Source: Mucilaginibacter agri | Lineage (GTDB): Bacteria > Bacteroidota > Bacteroidia > Sphingobacteriales > Sphingobacteriaceae | Assembly: GCF_009928685.1 (NCBI RefSeq) | Contig: NZ_WWEO01000041.1 | Span: 434,001 to 498,000 of the forward strand | Length of the DNA stretch: 64,000 nucleotides | Reading direction: 5' to 3' | In this document: piece by piece, positions 8,579 through 16,367 of the stretch | How positions within the stretch are numbered: position 1 is the first letter of the stretch | Layout: each line of letters opens with the position of its first letter | The notes under the pieces: model-generated | Database searches by the model: none | Seen by the model: only the letters and a program-made list of their open reading frames with translations | Told to the model about the DNA's origin: nothing | Translations under genes and position numbers: made by a program

Positions 8579-9496
8579 TTAATGGAGAGCAACGGCCTTA
8601 ACAAAGGTACCGGTGGCGTTAAACCCAACCACGTACTTGGTGCTGTTTACCGTTATAAATACATCATATGCTTGCACCGTGCCGTTAACACTTTCGGCAA
8701 AGGCTTTGTCAAATACATAACCCGGATAGGTTGTACTGAGATATGTGGTTATTGCCGCTAATAGGTTGGCTTGCGTTACGGCGGTATGTTTAAGTATTCG
8801 ATTTAATTGTACGCGTTTAACCAACGTGCCTGTATTTGAAACGGCCGTAGCAAAAAGCCCGTTATTTTTACTGATTAAAATATAAGTGGTATCCCGCGTT
8901 ACCGAAGCATGGAGCAAGGTATCCGTTGGGTAGGTGGTAGTAAAATAGTTTGTCACAACAGATGGGATAGCCGATAGTGCGATAGTATCGCGTTGTCTGC
9001 CATCTCGATTATCAAATGGCCCTCCGGGATGAAAGCCATTTTTGCCAAGCAGATCGACACCTGCCCTTTGCTCCAGAACCTTTATGAAGGTGCCATCAGC
9101 ACTAAATTTTAAACCTACATAGTTGTTGTTATATTTTATAACTACAATGTAGCTGTTAACTACACTTGCGCTGTCTATCTGAAAAGCTTTCACAAAGGTA
9201 TATCCCGAATAGTTAGTTGTTAGATACGGACTAATGGCGGCCGGCAAAGCGCTAAAGGCAATGGTGTCTTTTCTGCCGTGGCCGGGAATGCAGCCTACCA
9301 GATAAATACTGTCTTTCGAATTGCTTGCAGCAAGTGTGCTCGCAGTGGTAATTGCAATTGCGCCGGTGGATGATGTAGCGGTTGTTGAGGTGCTGGTGTT
9401 TTGCGACTTGGTTGAAGCAGACTCTTTTGAACAGGACGACAAAATGACTAAAACCAATCCTAAGAGCATTAGCGGGTAATAATTCTTTAAGTTCAT
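8579..9496 (-). CDS. Lipoprotein with three PepSY-like repeats
   Basis: A 305-residue lipoprotein. The signal ends in V-I-L-S-S-C-S-K, with lipid attachment on Cys. A Ser/Thr-rich linker follows, then three similar units of about 75 residues. Each has an I-A-(F/L)-S-A-(L/I)-P strand-helix start, a T-Y-P/S-G-Y or T-Y-P-T-D segment, and an end of G-T-x-(V/I)-K. This is the PepSY-like pattern of Bacteroidota periplasmic proteins. I choose the ATG at 9496 rather than the GTG at 9499. A weak copy of the 34-nt element found at the LytTR-linked operon lies about 100 bp upstream. The role is unknown; PepSY-type domains often bind or inhibit envelope peptidases. Confidence 0.75.
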   Translation of the reverse strand: MNLKNYYPLMLLGLVLVILSSCSKESASTKSQNTSTSTTATSSTGAIAITTASTLAASNSKDSIYLVGCIPGHGRKDTIAFSALPAAISPYLTTNYSGYTFVKAFQIDSASVVNSYIVVIKYNNNYVGLKFSADGTFIKVLEQRAGVDLLGKNGFHPGGPFDNRDGRQRDTIALSAIPSVVTNYFTTTYPTDTLLHASVTRDTTYILISKNNGLFATAVSNTGTLVKRVQLNRILKHTAVTQANLLAAITTYLSTTYPGYVFDKAFAESVNGTVQAYDVFITVNSTKYVVGFNATGTFVKAVALH

Positions 9497-9598
9497 CACG
9501 GTAATTTTTAGTTTTAAAATTGATTTATTGTATAAGGCGCTTCGCTAACTGCCTTATCTTCAATATAAAACTAACGGCCTGTTTAGGCTAAAACAAGC

Positions 9599-9632
9599 GA
9601 GTATCGATGAAGGGGTGAGATTTGTCGATGAG
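9599..9632 (-). promoter_or_regulatory. Weak copy of the putative LytTR-type 34-nt element
   Basis: Read on the minus strand it is CTCATC-GA-CAAAT-N13-CGATACTC. Against the stronger copies (TTCGTC-NN-YACAT-N13-CGATACAT) it keeps identical spacing and matches 14 of the 19 fixed positions. It lies 103 bp upstream of the PepSY-like lipoprotein start and 6 bp beyond the last gene of the six-gene operon. It could be a degenerate site or chance. Confidence 0.4.
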
Positions 9633-9637
9633 CAAAG

Positions 9638-10258
9638 CTATCTGCAGCGGCTCAACCCATCTTCGCTTGAGTCATCGCCCGGTTTTATGATGAGGGCTTT
9701 TTCGAAAAGGGGTTTGGCTTCGGCTTTTTTACCGGCCATCAGGTTAGACCATGCCAGCATGTGGGTGCCATCGTAATCAAAAGGGTATAGGTTAACCACT
9801 GCTTTAAAGCGCGCGATGGCAGCGTCGTATTGTTTTCGATTATAGTAAATTACCCCTGCCCAATAATTGGCCTGCGTATTTTGTGGGTCAATTTTAAGGA
9901 TAGCGTTATATTGATCTAATACCTTGTCCCAGCTTTTTAAGAACGATAAAGGTTTTACGTAACCAAACTTAGCTTCTATTGAGCCCGGTTTTAGGTTAAC
10001 CGCTTTTTGATAATACGATTGCGAGGCGTTGTAATTCTGATTTAAATAATGCAGCCAGCCCAGCCTGATGTTGATCTCATAGTTATTATCGGCATAGTAG
10101 GGCGAAATGTCGTTTATGGCTGCCGTATAGTTCTTATTCAGCTCGTCGGTATAGCTGTTATGAAAAGCTTTCTGTAAAACAGCATTAGTTTGCGCCTGCA
10201 ACCTTACAGTCAGCAGAAGCAAGAGGGCTACTAATAACGGTTTCTTTAAAATTTCCAT
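9638..10258 (-). CDS. Tetratricopeptide-repeat protein, exported
   Basis: A 206-residue protein with a signal peptide (hydrophobic LLVALLLLLTVRLQAQ) and about four TPR units, e.g. I-R-L-G-W-L-H-Y-L-N-Q-N-Y-N-A-S and A-N-Y-W-A-G-V-I-Y-Y-N-R-K-Q-Y-D-A-A. It is periplasmic by prediction. It is the last gene of the six-gene operon and overlaps the previous gene by 13 bp, so it is probably translated together with it. Proteins of this type act as scaffolds; its partner may be the TPR-barrel protein encoded just upstream. No enzymatic motif is present. Confidence 0.75.
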   Translation of the reverse strand: MEILKKPLLVALLLLLTVRLQAQTNAVLQKAFHNSYTDELNKNYTAAINDISPYYADNNYEINIRLGWLHYLNQNYNASQSYYQKAVNLKPGSIEAKFGYVKPLSFLKSWDKVLDQYNAILKIDPQNTQANYWAGVIYYNRKQYDAAIARFKAVVNLYPFDYDGTHMLAWSNLMAGKKAEAKPLFEKALIIKPGDDSSEDGLSRCR

Positions 10259-11430
10259 AAAGCACCTAAAGTAACAGAATTTTGGTGATAGTTTGCGGGG
10301 AAGTATGCATCTGCCTTTTGCTCATAGGTATAAGTGAGTTGCAGCTGCAGGTGATTGTTGAGTTGATAAAAAGCAGTTTCGTTAAACTTGAATTTGGTGT
10401 TATCAACAGAATTGTAAACATACAGGCCGTCAACATCCAGATAATCTTCCTGGCTGCCAAATACCGCCGTCGACTCGAGCCACGTGTTTTTGAATACCTT
10501 AAATCCAATTGCCTGGTTATAAATCCAGTGGTTAACATCTTTCAAATGCTTATCAGACAGGCGGCTGATGGTGTAGAAATTGAGATTGCCCAATGGATAA
10601 AAAGTTAGTTTAGCGTTGTACTGCGTAATGGGTTGCTGAATAATGTGCCCGAAATTAACATCGGCCTGCACATCAACATAAGTGCCCATATACTTAACAC
10701 CTAATAAACCTAAATTACTATGATATGTTGTGCTGTTGTATTTGGTATTTAAATAATGATACGAGCCCAAAATGGTAAACTTCTGATTTAACGCATAGCT
10801 CAACTTGGCAAAATATTCGAACTGATCATCCGATAAAATAACACGGTCGGAGTGCGGGCCGAAGCCATAACGATTGATAATATTCTGCCTGAAATAAATG
10901 CCCGATTCTTCTAACTGAAAACGCCAGCCCAGCCGGTTACTTAAACCAACGCGCGAATAAAAGCCATCGCCGCGAAGCTTGCTGCTTACATATTTTTTGC
11001 CGGTCTCGGCCGATGCGTCTATGAAACCAAAGGGTGAAAGGTTTTCTGTCTTCATGGTTTCCTTGTCGAAGAACTTGGCGTTGTACGCCGCCTGCAGATC
11101 GTTATTCAGGAACTTGTTGCAGTAATAGGCGTAGTAACGGGCGGTTTGATTGTAAGTATCTTTATCAAGCACTACAGAATATTCATCCAAGGCAGCTTTG
11201 TAATTGCCTGTAATAAACCATGCAAAGGCAACGCGTAGCCTTAAACCCGGAAAGTTTGTCCCGCTGGCAATTGTTTGCTGGCCGTAGGCTATCAACTCTT
11301 TCCAGCTGCCGGCCTTCGAAAGTTCGGCCGAAGTGCTGTCGGCAACCTGGACGCTATTCTCCTGGGCTTTAACACCATGCCGTAGACATAGTATGAAGAC
11401 GATGATCAATACAAGTTTTCTGTAGTCCAT
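10246..11430 (-). CDS. TPR plus outer-membrane barrel protein (YaiO-like)
   Basis: A 394-residue exported protein. A signal peptide (V-L-I-I-V-F-I-L-C-L-R) leads into two or three TPR-like helices (about residues 40-130), then roughly 250 residues of alternating strands. It ends in V-T-L-G-A-L-W-K-F, a typical barrel-closing strand with a terminal Phe. Local pattern resembles YaiO-type outer-membrane proteins (G-S-Y-H-Y-L-N-T-K-Y). Its start overlaps the end of the channel-peptidase gene by 25 bp and its end overlaps the next TPR gene by 13 bp. It probably supplies the outer-membrane part of the apparatus encoded by this operon. Confidence 0.7.
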   Translation of the reverse strand: MDYRKLVLIIVFILCLRHGVKAQENSVQVADSTSAELSKAGSWKELIAYGQQTIASGTNFPGLRLRVAFAWFITGNYKAALDEYSVVLDKDTYNQTARYYAYYCNKFLNNDLQAAYNAKFFDKETMKTENLSPFGFIDASAETGKKYVSSKLRGDGFYSRVGLSNRLGWRFQLEESGIYFRQNIINRYGFGPHSDRVILSDDQFEYFAKLSYALNQKFTILGSYHYLNTKYNSTTYHSNLGLLGVKYMGTYVDVQADVNFGHIIQQPITQYNAKLTFYPLGNLNFYTISRLSDKHLKDVNHWIYNQAIGFKVFKNTWLESTAVFGSQEDYLDVDGLYVYNSVDNTKFKFNETAFYQLNNHLQLQLTYTYEQKADAYFPANYHQNSVTLGALWKF

Positions 11431-13559
11431 TGTGCTTCAATTGTGGTACCGTTATTTTGTATGCCGAAGCCCTGCAGGCCGTTATTGCCAATATATATAG
11501 TAGCTTCCATCAGTTGTTTGGTGGCCCTAAATTGTTTAGATCTGATGGCGAATCCTGTTTTCTGAGGTACGCAATGGCTTTCATAATTAAGCCTGATGAA
11601 TTGATAGAACGGTGCTACAAAATCTTGTAACCATAGTCTTATTTTATCGCCGGTTAACTGAATTGGGTACACATCCTGAGCTATCACAGCTTCATGATTG
11701 CTAAAAACTATTTTGTAGGCGGCCAGATAAAATGAATATAATAGAGATGCCTTATCGCCGTAAAAGCTGGTGAAGTAAAACTGTGTGCCGCTGTTGATAA
11801 AGTAGGCCGAAGCCCCAGTATCATGGCTGTATAAATACGATTGGTTTAACTCATCGGTATACACTTCAATAACTTCGAGTTTATCATTTGTTGCTGCAAT
11901 AGTTGCCACATAACCCGGCTGCAGATCGAATGCCTTTTTAATAGCGTTATTAATATCGGGCGAACTTAAAATATCACCCTCTTTCGGAACATCGAAGCTA
12001 TGGAGGGGGTTACCGGACCGGTTGCTGACCTGGTAATATGATAGCGGATATGCTAATGTTTTAGACCCGATATAAGGTGTAGCCTGTAATTGAAAATGTA
12101 AATGAGGCTCGGGCGAATGACCTGAATTACCACAATAGCCTAATAAATCTCCCTGTTTTACCGCATCTCCCGGTTTAACCTTTATGGCATTCTTTTTTAA
12201 GTGCGATACCTTGGAGTACAAGCCCGTTGCATGTTTAATAACAACCGTATTGCCCCAGTTTTCTTTAATGTTAGTTTTTCCGATAGGGTTATCTTCGACA
12301 TGATCTACCACGTTTTCGACAATGCCATCGCCGCAGGCTAAAACGGGTTTGCCGAAGCAATAGAAATGCTCGGGTTGTGTGCCAGGATACTGGTAAGTGT
12401 TTTTATCATCGTCGGTTATTACAAAATCAAGTGCGTGTCCCCAGTCTCCCTTGTGGGTAATGCAACCATTATAGCCTTGCGAAACCGTCCAGCTACCCAT
12501 AAACGGTAGCTGAATGTTGAAATATTTAAGATCGTTTAACCTGTCGCGGTGGTTTAAAAACTGGTACAGATTGCGCTCGGGCGAATAGTGCTGTACAGGC
12601 GTGAGCTGCATTTTGCCGGGCATTTTGCGCAGCATTAAAAAGTAAAGCAGCGTAAGGTTAATGATACAGAACGGAAGTGACAGCACCGGCAAATAATAGA
12701 GCCCCAACAAACCGGTAAACGCATTCACCAATATAAAAGTAACGGGTATGCAAACAATGGCCCACAAGTAAGACCGCCACGAGGGAATCATAAAAAAACT
12801 GCCGATAGCGGCTGTGGTCATCATAAAGTTGGCGCCTAAATGGTAATAGCTAATGCCGTCGGGATAGGTATGGGTTAATCCATTTAAAGCACAGGCAACC
12901 ACAAAACCGATAACAAGCAAACTAAATGTAATGCGCGAATGGATAAGCAAACCAATGCTCATTAAAATGCCGATCAGCATATTATTCTGAAACAGCACGG
13001 CACTTAGCGAGCGGAAGAACAGGTTTAAGTAAAACGGAGATTTGGCCGAAAGGTATCCCTGAAAGCCCGCTAAACTACCGGGGCCGCTGTAGATTTCTTC
13101 CAGTAGATAACTGCTTTTCTGTTGCAGACCCGTATGGAAAACACTATTGGCGGCTAACAATATAATCCAAAAGGTAAGTACAAATGGCAACGAAAGTGCG
13201 GGTAAACCTAGCTTGGTTAAACGCTCGGTTAGTATTATGGTTGTAATAACCGTAATTAAACAAGCTACGCCAAGCCATAAAAAAAACAGCGCGTTAGCAT
13301 GATAAAAGGTGCCCATTGCGATACCCATTAAGAGGGCGTTGAAGCTGTAAATACCCATTTGGATAGTATCGCGCTGGTAGCCCATAGCCTTGGTTATTAG
13401 CAGGGAAAACACCACGCAGCCTAATCCGCTAAGCCCTATCTGTATATTAAAAAAAGTTACCAGCAGCAAAATAACGCCTAAAGCACTGCTCTGTGAAAAG
13501 AACAGTACCGAGTAGGTATTAATTATAGCCTTAATAAAGGCTGGTATCCTTAGTTTCAT
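11406..13559 (-). CDS. Urea-transporter-like channel fused to an M23 metallopeptidase
   Basis: A 717-residue fusion. Residues 1 to about 312 form the SLC14/UT-type channel with about ten hydrophobic helices, including Y-S-F-N-A-L-L-M-G-I-A-M-G and L-G-L-P-A-L-S-L-P-F-V. A basic segment (R-K-M-P-G-K) leads to a LytM/M23 domain (about 340-500) of the H-x-G-x-x-x-x-A-x-D-F subtype, with zinc ligands H369, D378 and H486-x-H488 and a further H453. The last 215 residues are unassigned. The peptidase should face the periplasm. It overlaps the PLP-enzyme stop by 4 bp (ATGA) and the next gene by 25 bp. The channel substrate need not be urea; a small amide or amine made by the operon enzymes is possible. 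Confidence 0.85.
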   Translation of the reverse strand: MKLRIPAFIKAIINTYSVLFFSQSSALGVILLLVTFFNIQIGLSGLGCVVFSLLITKAMGYQRDTIQMGIYSFNALLMGIAMGTFYHANALFFLWLGVACLITVITTIILTERLTKLGLPALSLPFVLTFWIILLAANSVFHTGLQQKSSYLLEEIYSGPGSLAGFQGYLSAKSPFYLNLFFRSLSAVLFQNNMLIGILMSIGLLIHSRITFSLLVIGFVVACALNGLTHTYPDGISYYHLGANFMMTTAAIGSFFMIPSWRSYLWAIVCIPVTFILVNAFTGLLGLYYLPVLSLPFCIINLTLLYFLMLRKMPGKMQLTPVQHYSPERNLYQFLNHRDRLNDLKYFNIQLPFMGSWTVSQGYNGCITHKGDWGHALDFVITDDDKNTYQYPGTQPEHFYCFGKPVLACGDGIVENVVDHVEDNPIGKTNIKENWGNTVVIKHATGLYSKVSHLKKNAIKVKPGDAVKQGDLLGYCGNSGHSPEPHLHFQLQATPYIGSKTLAYPLSYYQVSNRSGNPLHSFDVPKEGDILSSPDINNAIKKAFDLQPGYVATIAATNDKLEVIEVYTDELNQSYLYSHDTGASAYFINSGTQFYFTSFYGDKASLLYSFYLAAYKIVFSNHEAVIAQDVYPIQLTGDKIRLWLQDFVAPFYQFIRLNYESHCVPQKTGFAIRSKQFRATKQLMEATIYIGNNGLQGFGIQNNGTTIEAQWTTENLY

Positions 13560-14905
13560 TTAATTAAATGTGGGGGAGTTGTTTCCGGTTCTTCAACATA
13601 GTTTAACGTTTCAGATGTGCGGATAAGATGAGTTTGTTGCTGTTCATCTATCAGTACTATAGCAGGGCGTTGGGTAATAAACTGCATCCACTGCGTCATG
13701 TTATAAGCGCCTACTTTGTGTACAACTACATGGTCGCCCGGATTAAGCAACGGTAGGTTAACACTCTCGCGAACTACGTCGATATTCATACATAGCGGGC
13801 CGTACACCGTCATGTTCTCCACATGTGGCGTAAAATCTTGCGCCGGGCTGATCTGGTGTTCGTACCAAAAAGATGTAAAGAGAATGTTCACACCGAAATT
13901 AACTACCATTGCGCGTTTACCATCGCCCAGGCGTTTGTTGGCCACAACGCTACCCAACAGGTAACCTGCATCATCGATCAAAGCGCGACCAGTTTCTAAA
14001 ATCAGCAAAGGTAAATCGTGTTTAGGCAGGCCCGAATTAAGCAGCGTAGTTGTAATCACTTCGGCAAAGTCATCTACGGAAGGTACGGTATCTGCACCTG
14101 GTAAATACGATCCCTTTAAGGTATTAGTTGATGGAAATCCTCCACCTAGATCTAAATATTCTATCGTTTGCTTTAACTGCGTTTTGCAGCTCCAGGCCAG
14201 ATCAGCCATTTTAGTAGCAGCTATGGCGTATGCAGCGGTCGATAACACATAGGTGCCGATGTGGCAATGCAAGCCAACCAGTTGCAGCTTGCCCGAATTA
14301 ACGATTCGGGTTAAGGCATTCCATGCTTCGCCGTTTTCGTAATTAAAACCAAAGCGATCCCACGACGGGTAAATACCGGTATCCATGTTAACCCGGATGG
14401 CTACTCGTGGTTTGGCTGTCAGGTTCTCGCTTATTTTCAGCAGCAGCGTTAATTCTTCGAAATGATCGATATGGATCAATGAATCATTTTCAATTGCTAA
14501 CAGTAAATCTTCTTTCGGTTTGTTGGGGCCATTGAAAATGATCTTATTTCCGGGTACGCCATTGCCGATAGCCTTACGGTATTCGAAGCCTGATACCACC
14601 TCGGCCCAGCTACCTTCCTGATGGAAGATTTTGCAAACCGCATTGAGGTAGTTGGTTTTATAGCTCCAGGCAAACTGCACCTTCGGATAACGGGTACTAA
14701 AAGCCCGGTATGCTGAACGATAATTCCTGCGGATCTGTTTCTCCGACAATACAAACACCGGCGAACCGTATTCCGCGATTAAGCTTTTTACCGGCACGCC
14801 ATCAATGTGTGTAAATGCCTGCGAATCGGTACGCGTACCGAATTTATTCATGATGCCGGCATTTAGTTTTTTGATGTATGGTCGTTCGTATTTAAGCTTC
14901 TGCAT
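13556..14905 (-). CDS. Fold-type III PLP enzyme, DAP/ornithine decarboxylase-like
   Basis: A 449-residue homologue of diaminopimelate, arginine and ornithine decarboxylases. It has the PLP lysine K83 in S-Y-K-T-N, the H-C-H-I-G segment (213-217), the phosphate-binding G-G-G-F-P (254-258), and G-P-L-C-M-N-I-D with C372 and D376, which lines the other subunit's active site. Key decarboxylase residues are therefore intact. It is not obviously LysA: no adjacent dap genes occur and the alignment is divergent in the substrate region. It lies 12 bp after the ATP-grasp gene and overlaps the channel gene by 4 bp. It may act on an amino acid that the ATP-grasp enzyme uses or has modified. The substrate is unknown. 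Confidence 0.85.
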   Translation of the reverse strand: MQKLKYERPYIKKLNAGIMNKFGTRTDSQAFTHIDGVPVKSLIAEYGSPVFVLSEKQIRRNYRSAYRAFSTRYPKVQFAWSYKTNYLNAVCKIFHQEGSWAEVVSGFEYRKAIGNGVPGNKIIFNGPNKPKEDLLLAIENDSLIHIDHFEELTLLLKISENLTAKPRVAIRVNMDTGIYPSWDRFGFNYENGEAWNALTRIVNSGKLQLVGLHCHIGTYVLSTAAYAIAATKMADLAWSCKTQLKQTIEYLDLGGGFPSTNTLKGSYLPGADTVPSVDDFAEVITTTLLNSGLPKHDLPLLILETGRALIDDAGYLLGSVVANKRLGDGKRAMVVNFGVNILFTSFWYEHQISPAQDFTPHVENMTVYGPLCMNIDVVRESVNLPLLNPGDHVVVHKVGAYNMTQWMQFITQRPAIVLIDEQQQTHLIRTSETLNYVEEPETTPPHLIK

Positions 14906-14917
14906 GGTAATTTGTTA

Positions 14918-15976
14918 TTAAAGTTCGCCCAGGGCTGAGATCTGCTGAAAGTCAGCAATATCAACCACATGGTCCCACGAATACCGGATAAACAGTTTAC
15001 CCACCTGGTATCCGGTAAAGGGTTCTATTTTTTCGTCAAAAGCCATTTTCGCTAATGCCGCGGGCTGGTTTTGGCCGGCAGCCGCAGTTAAATAAACCCA
15101 TGCCGGAAAGCGCGGGTTGATCTCCAGGATAAACAGCTCATCGTTGGCATCACGCATAATTTCGAGCTCGTAGCCTCCTCGCCATTTAGTTGCTTTGGCG
15201 AAGCTATTGGCAAGCGCTATCAGCTTAGGGTCTTCTATCGTCACCCCGGCCCAGGCCTTGCCTTTCTCGGTGATGTATAACTTGCGCATAGGTACAATGC
15301 TGATATTGTTGCCGTTGCCATCGCCCAATGCTGCTATATTAATTTCGGTGCCTTTAATAAACTGTTGGGCTATTACCGGGTAACCCCAGGTTGCACCTAA
15401 TTGATAAAAAGATTTTTGCGCCTGATCTAAAGTGTGCGCTACGTACGCATCATAAAACTTGCCTTTAATAACCAAAGGAAAGCCGAGGATATCGGCAGCG
15501 TAGTTCAAATCATCGAGGTTAAATAGTTTATGATCTGCCGGGATACTAAAACCGTTCTGCTTTCCAAAATCGGCCAGATTAATCTTTTCTCTTAACGACA
15601 GTTGCGCGTGCGATGGCAAAAAAGTACGGATACCTGATAGCTGTAATTGCGGCGCTATTTTAATAAAGTTATATAACTCCGCATCAAAATTGGGGATGAT
15701 GAGGTCTAACTTTTCTTTACCGTGTACCTCTTCTATCCTGTTAATTAAGGCCGCGACGCCTGCTGTCGGATATGGGATTTGGTAGGTTTTATTAACCAGC
15801 TCGTGCATGTAGATGCCCGGTTCCATCGACTCGTAAGACAAGCCAATGATCCGGATACCATCACCCAGGCCTGCCTTTAAAGCGCGGATCACGGCTATAC
15901 CTGGCCCGGGGTTATCATTGGCATTCAGCCCGGTAACGGCTATGCATAAGCTGGCGTAGTTATTTGCTGTCGTCAT
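14918..15976 (-). CDS. ATP-grasp ligase (CarB/PylC-like)
   Basis: A 352-residue ATP-grasp protein. The N-terminal half has a Rossmann-like pre-ATP-grasp fold (C-I-A-V-T-G-L-N-A-N-D-N-P-G-P-G). The ATP-grasp part shows F-P-L-V-I-K-G-K (about 167-173) for nucleotide binding, Q-Q-F-I-K-G-T-E-I-N, and the metal-binding L-E-I-N-P-R-F (284-290). Such enzymes form acyl-phosphates and then amide or peptide bonds. Its start codon is one base from the stop of the PqqD-like gene, implying coupled translation. With an RRE partner, modification or ligation of an amino acid or peptide is likely. Carbamoyl-phosphate synthesis is unlikely because the large CarB repeats are absent. Confidence 0.85.
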   Translation of the reverse strand: MTTANNYASLCIAVTGLNANDNPGPGIAVIRALKAGLGDGIRIIGLSYESMEPGIYMHELVNKTYQIPYPTAGVAALINRIEEVHGKEKLDLIIPNFDAELYNFIKIAPQLQLSGIRTFLPSHAQLSLREKINLADFGKQNGFSIPADHKLFNLDDLNYAADILGFPLVIKGKFYDAYVAHTLDQAQKSFYQLGATWGYPVIAQQFIKGTEINIAALGDGNGNNISIVPMRKLYITEKGKAWAGVTIEDPKLIALANSFAKATKWRGGYELEIMRDANDELFILEINPRFPAWVYLTAAAGQNQPAALAKMAFDEKIEPFTGYQVGKLFIRYSWDHVVDIADFQQISALGEL

Positions 15977-15977
15977 G

Positions 15978-16220
15978 TTAAAGTTCCAGCAAATTGGCCT
16001 CTTTTAGTTGTAATATCCAGTCGTCCCAGTCGCGGTTAAGTTGCTCTGCGCTTACTTCGTATTTATCCTGAATATTTTGTTTGATCTGTGCCTCGGTATC
16101 GCCGTTTTTCATGGCCACCATAATTTCCGATGCCATGGCATTGCCCGAAAACGAATCGCCCGTAGCCGGATTAAAGATAAACCCGTTCTCACTTGTAGCT
16201 ATATTCTTTTTAATTCTCAT
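15978..16220 (-). CDS. PqqD-family protein (RiPP recognition element)
   Basis: An 80-residue PqqD-like protein. It follows the family pattern: an N-terminal beta hairpin (G-F-I-F-N-P-A-T-G-D-S-F), a helix (N-A-M-A-S-E-I-M-V-A-M-K-N-G), then I-K-Q-N-I-Q-D-K-Y-E-V-S-A-E-Q and a last helix with W-D-D-W-I. PqqD-type RREs bind leader peptides and present them to modifying enzymes. No short precursor ORF is evident between 16221 and 16367. The protein opens the six-gene operon and may carry or present the substrate of the ATP-grasp enzyme. A candidate -7 element and a putative LytTR-type element lie upstream. Confidence 0.85.
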   Translation of the reverse strand: MRIKKNIATSENGFIFNPATGDSFSGNAMASEIMVAMKNGDTEAQIKQNIQDKYEVSAEQLNRDWDDWILQLKEANLLEL

Positions 16221-16258
16221 TGCAAATCGGGCCCTGGTTTATAAATGTAATCAATTAC

Positions 16259-16266
16259 CAAAGGTA
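16259..16266 (-). promoter_or_regulatory. Candidate -7 promoter element for the PqqD/ATP-grasp operon
   Basis: On the minus strand this is TACCTTTG, a full match to the Bacteroidota -7 consensus TAnnTTTG, 38 bp upstream of the PqqD start. A clear -33 TTG at normal spacing is not obvious. The putative LytTR-type element lies 58 bp further upstream, a reasonable activator position. Confidence 0.5.
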
Positions 16267-16324
16267 CAGCCCACCAAACTATCTTGTTTAATAAAATTGG
16301 CACAATTAGCTACTAAACTATAAT

Positions 16325-16358
16325 ATGTATCGCCCAATGAGGTAAATGTACCGACGAA
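16325..16358 (-). promoter_or_regulatory. Putative LytTR-type 34-nt element upstream of the PqqD operon
   Basis: On the minus strand it reads TTCGTC-GG-TACAT-N13-CGATACAT, with half-sites TACAT and ATACAT repeated 21 bp apart. Copies with identical spacing occur at 21201-21234 and 22556-22589. The site is 104 bp upstream of the PqqD start and 9 bp beyond the stop of the LytTR regulator gene. Confidence 0.6.
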
Positions 16359-16367
16359 TGTGATGCA

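Noticed and set aside
16221..16367. Search for a short RiPP precursor peptide between the LytTR gene and the PqqD gene
   Set aside because: No short frame with a plausible start and leader-core pattern was found; a precursor may lie elsewhere or be absent.
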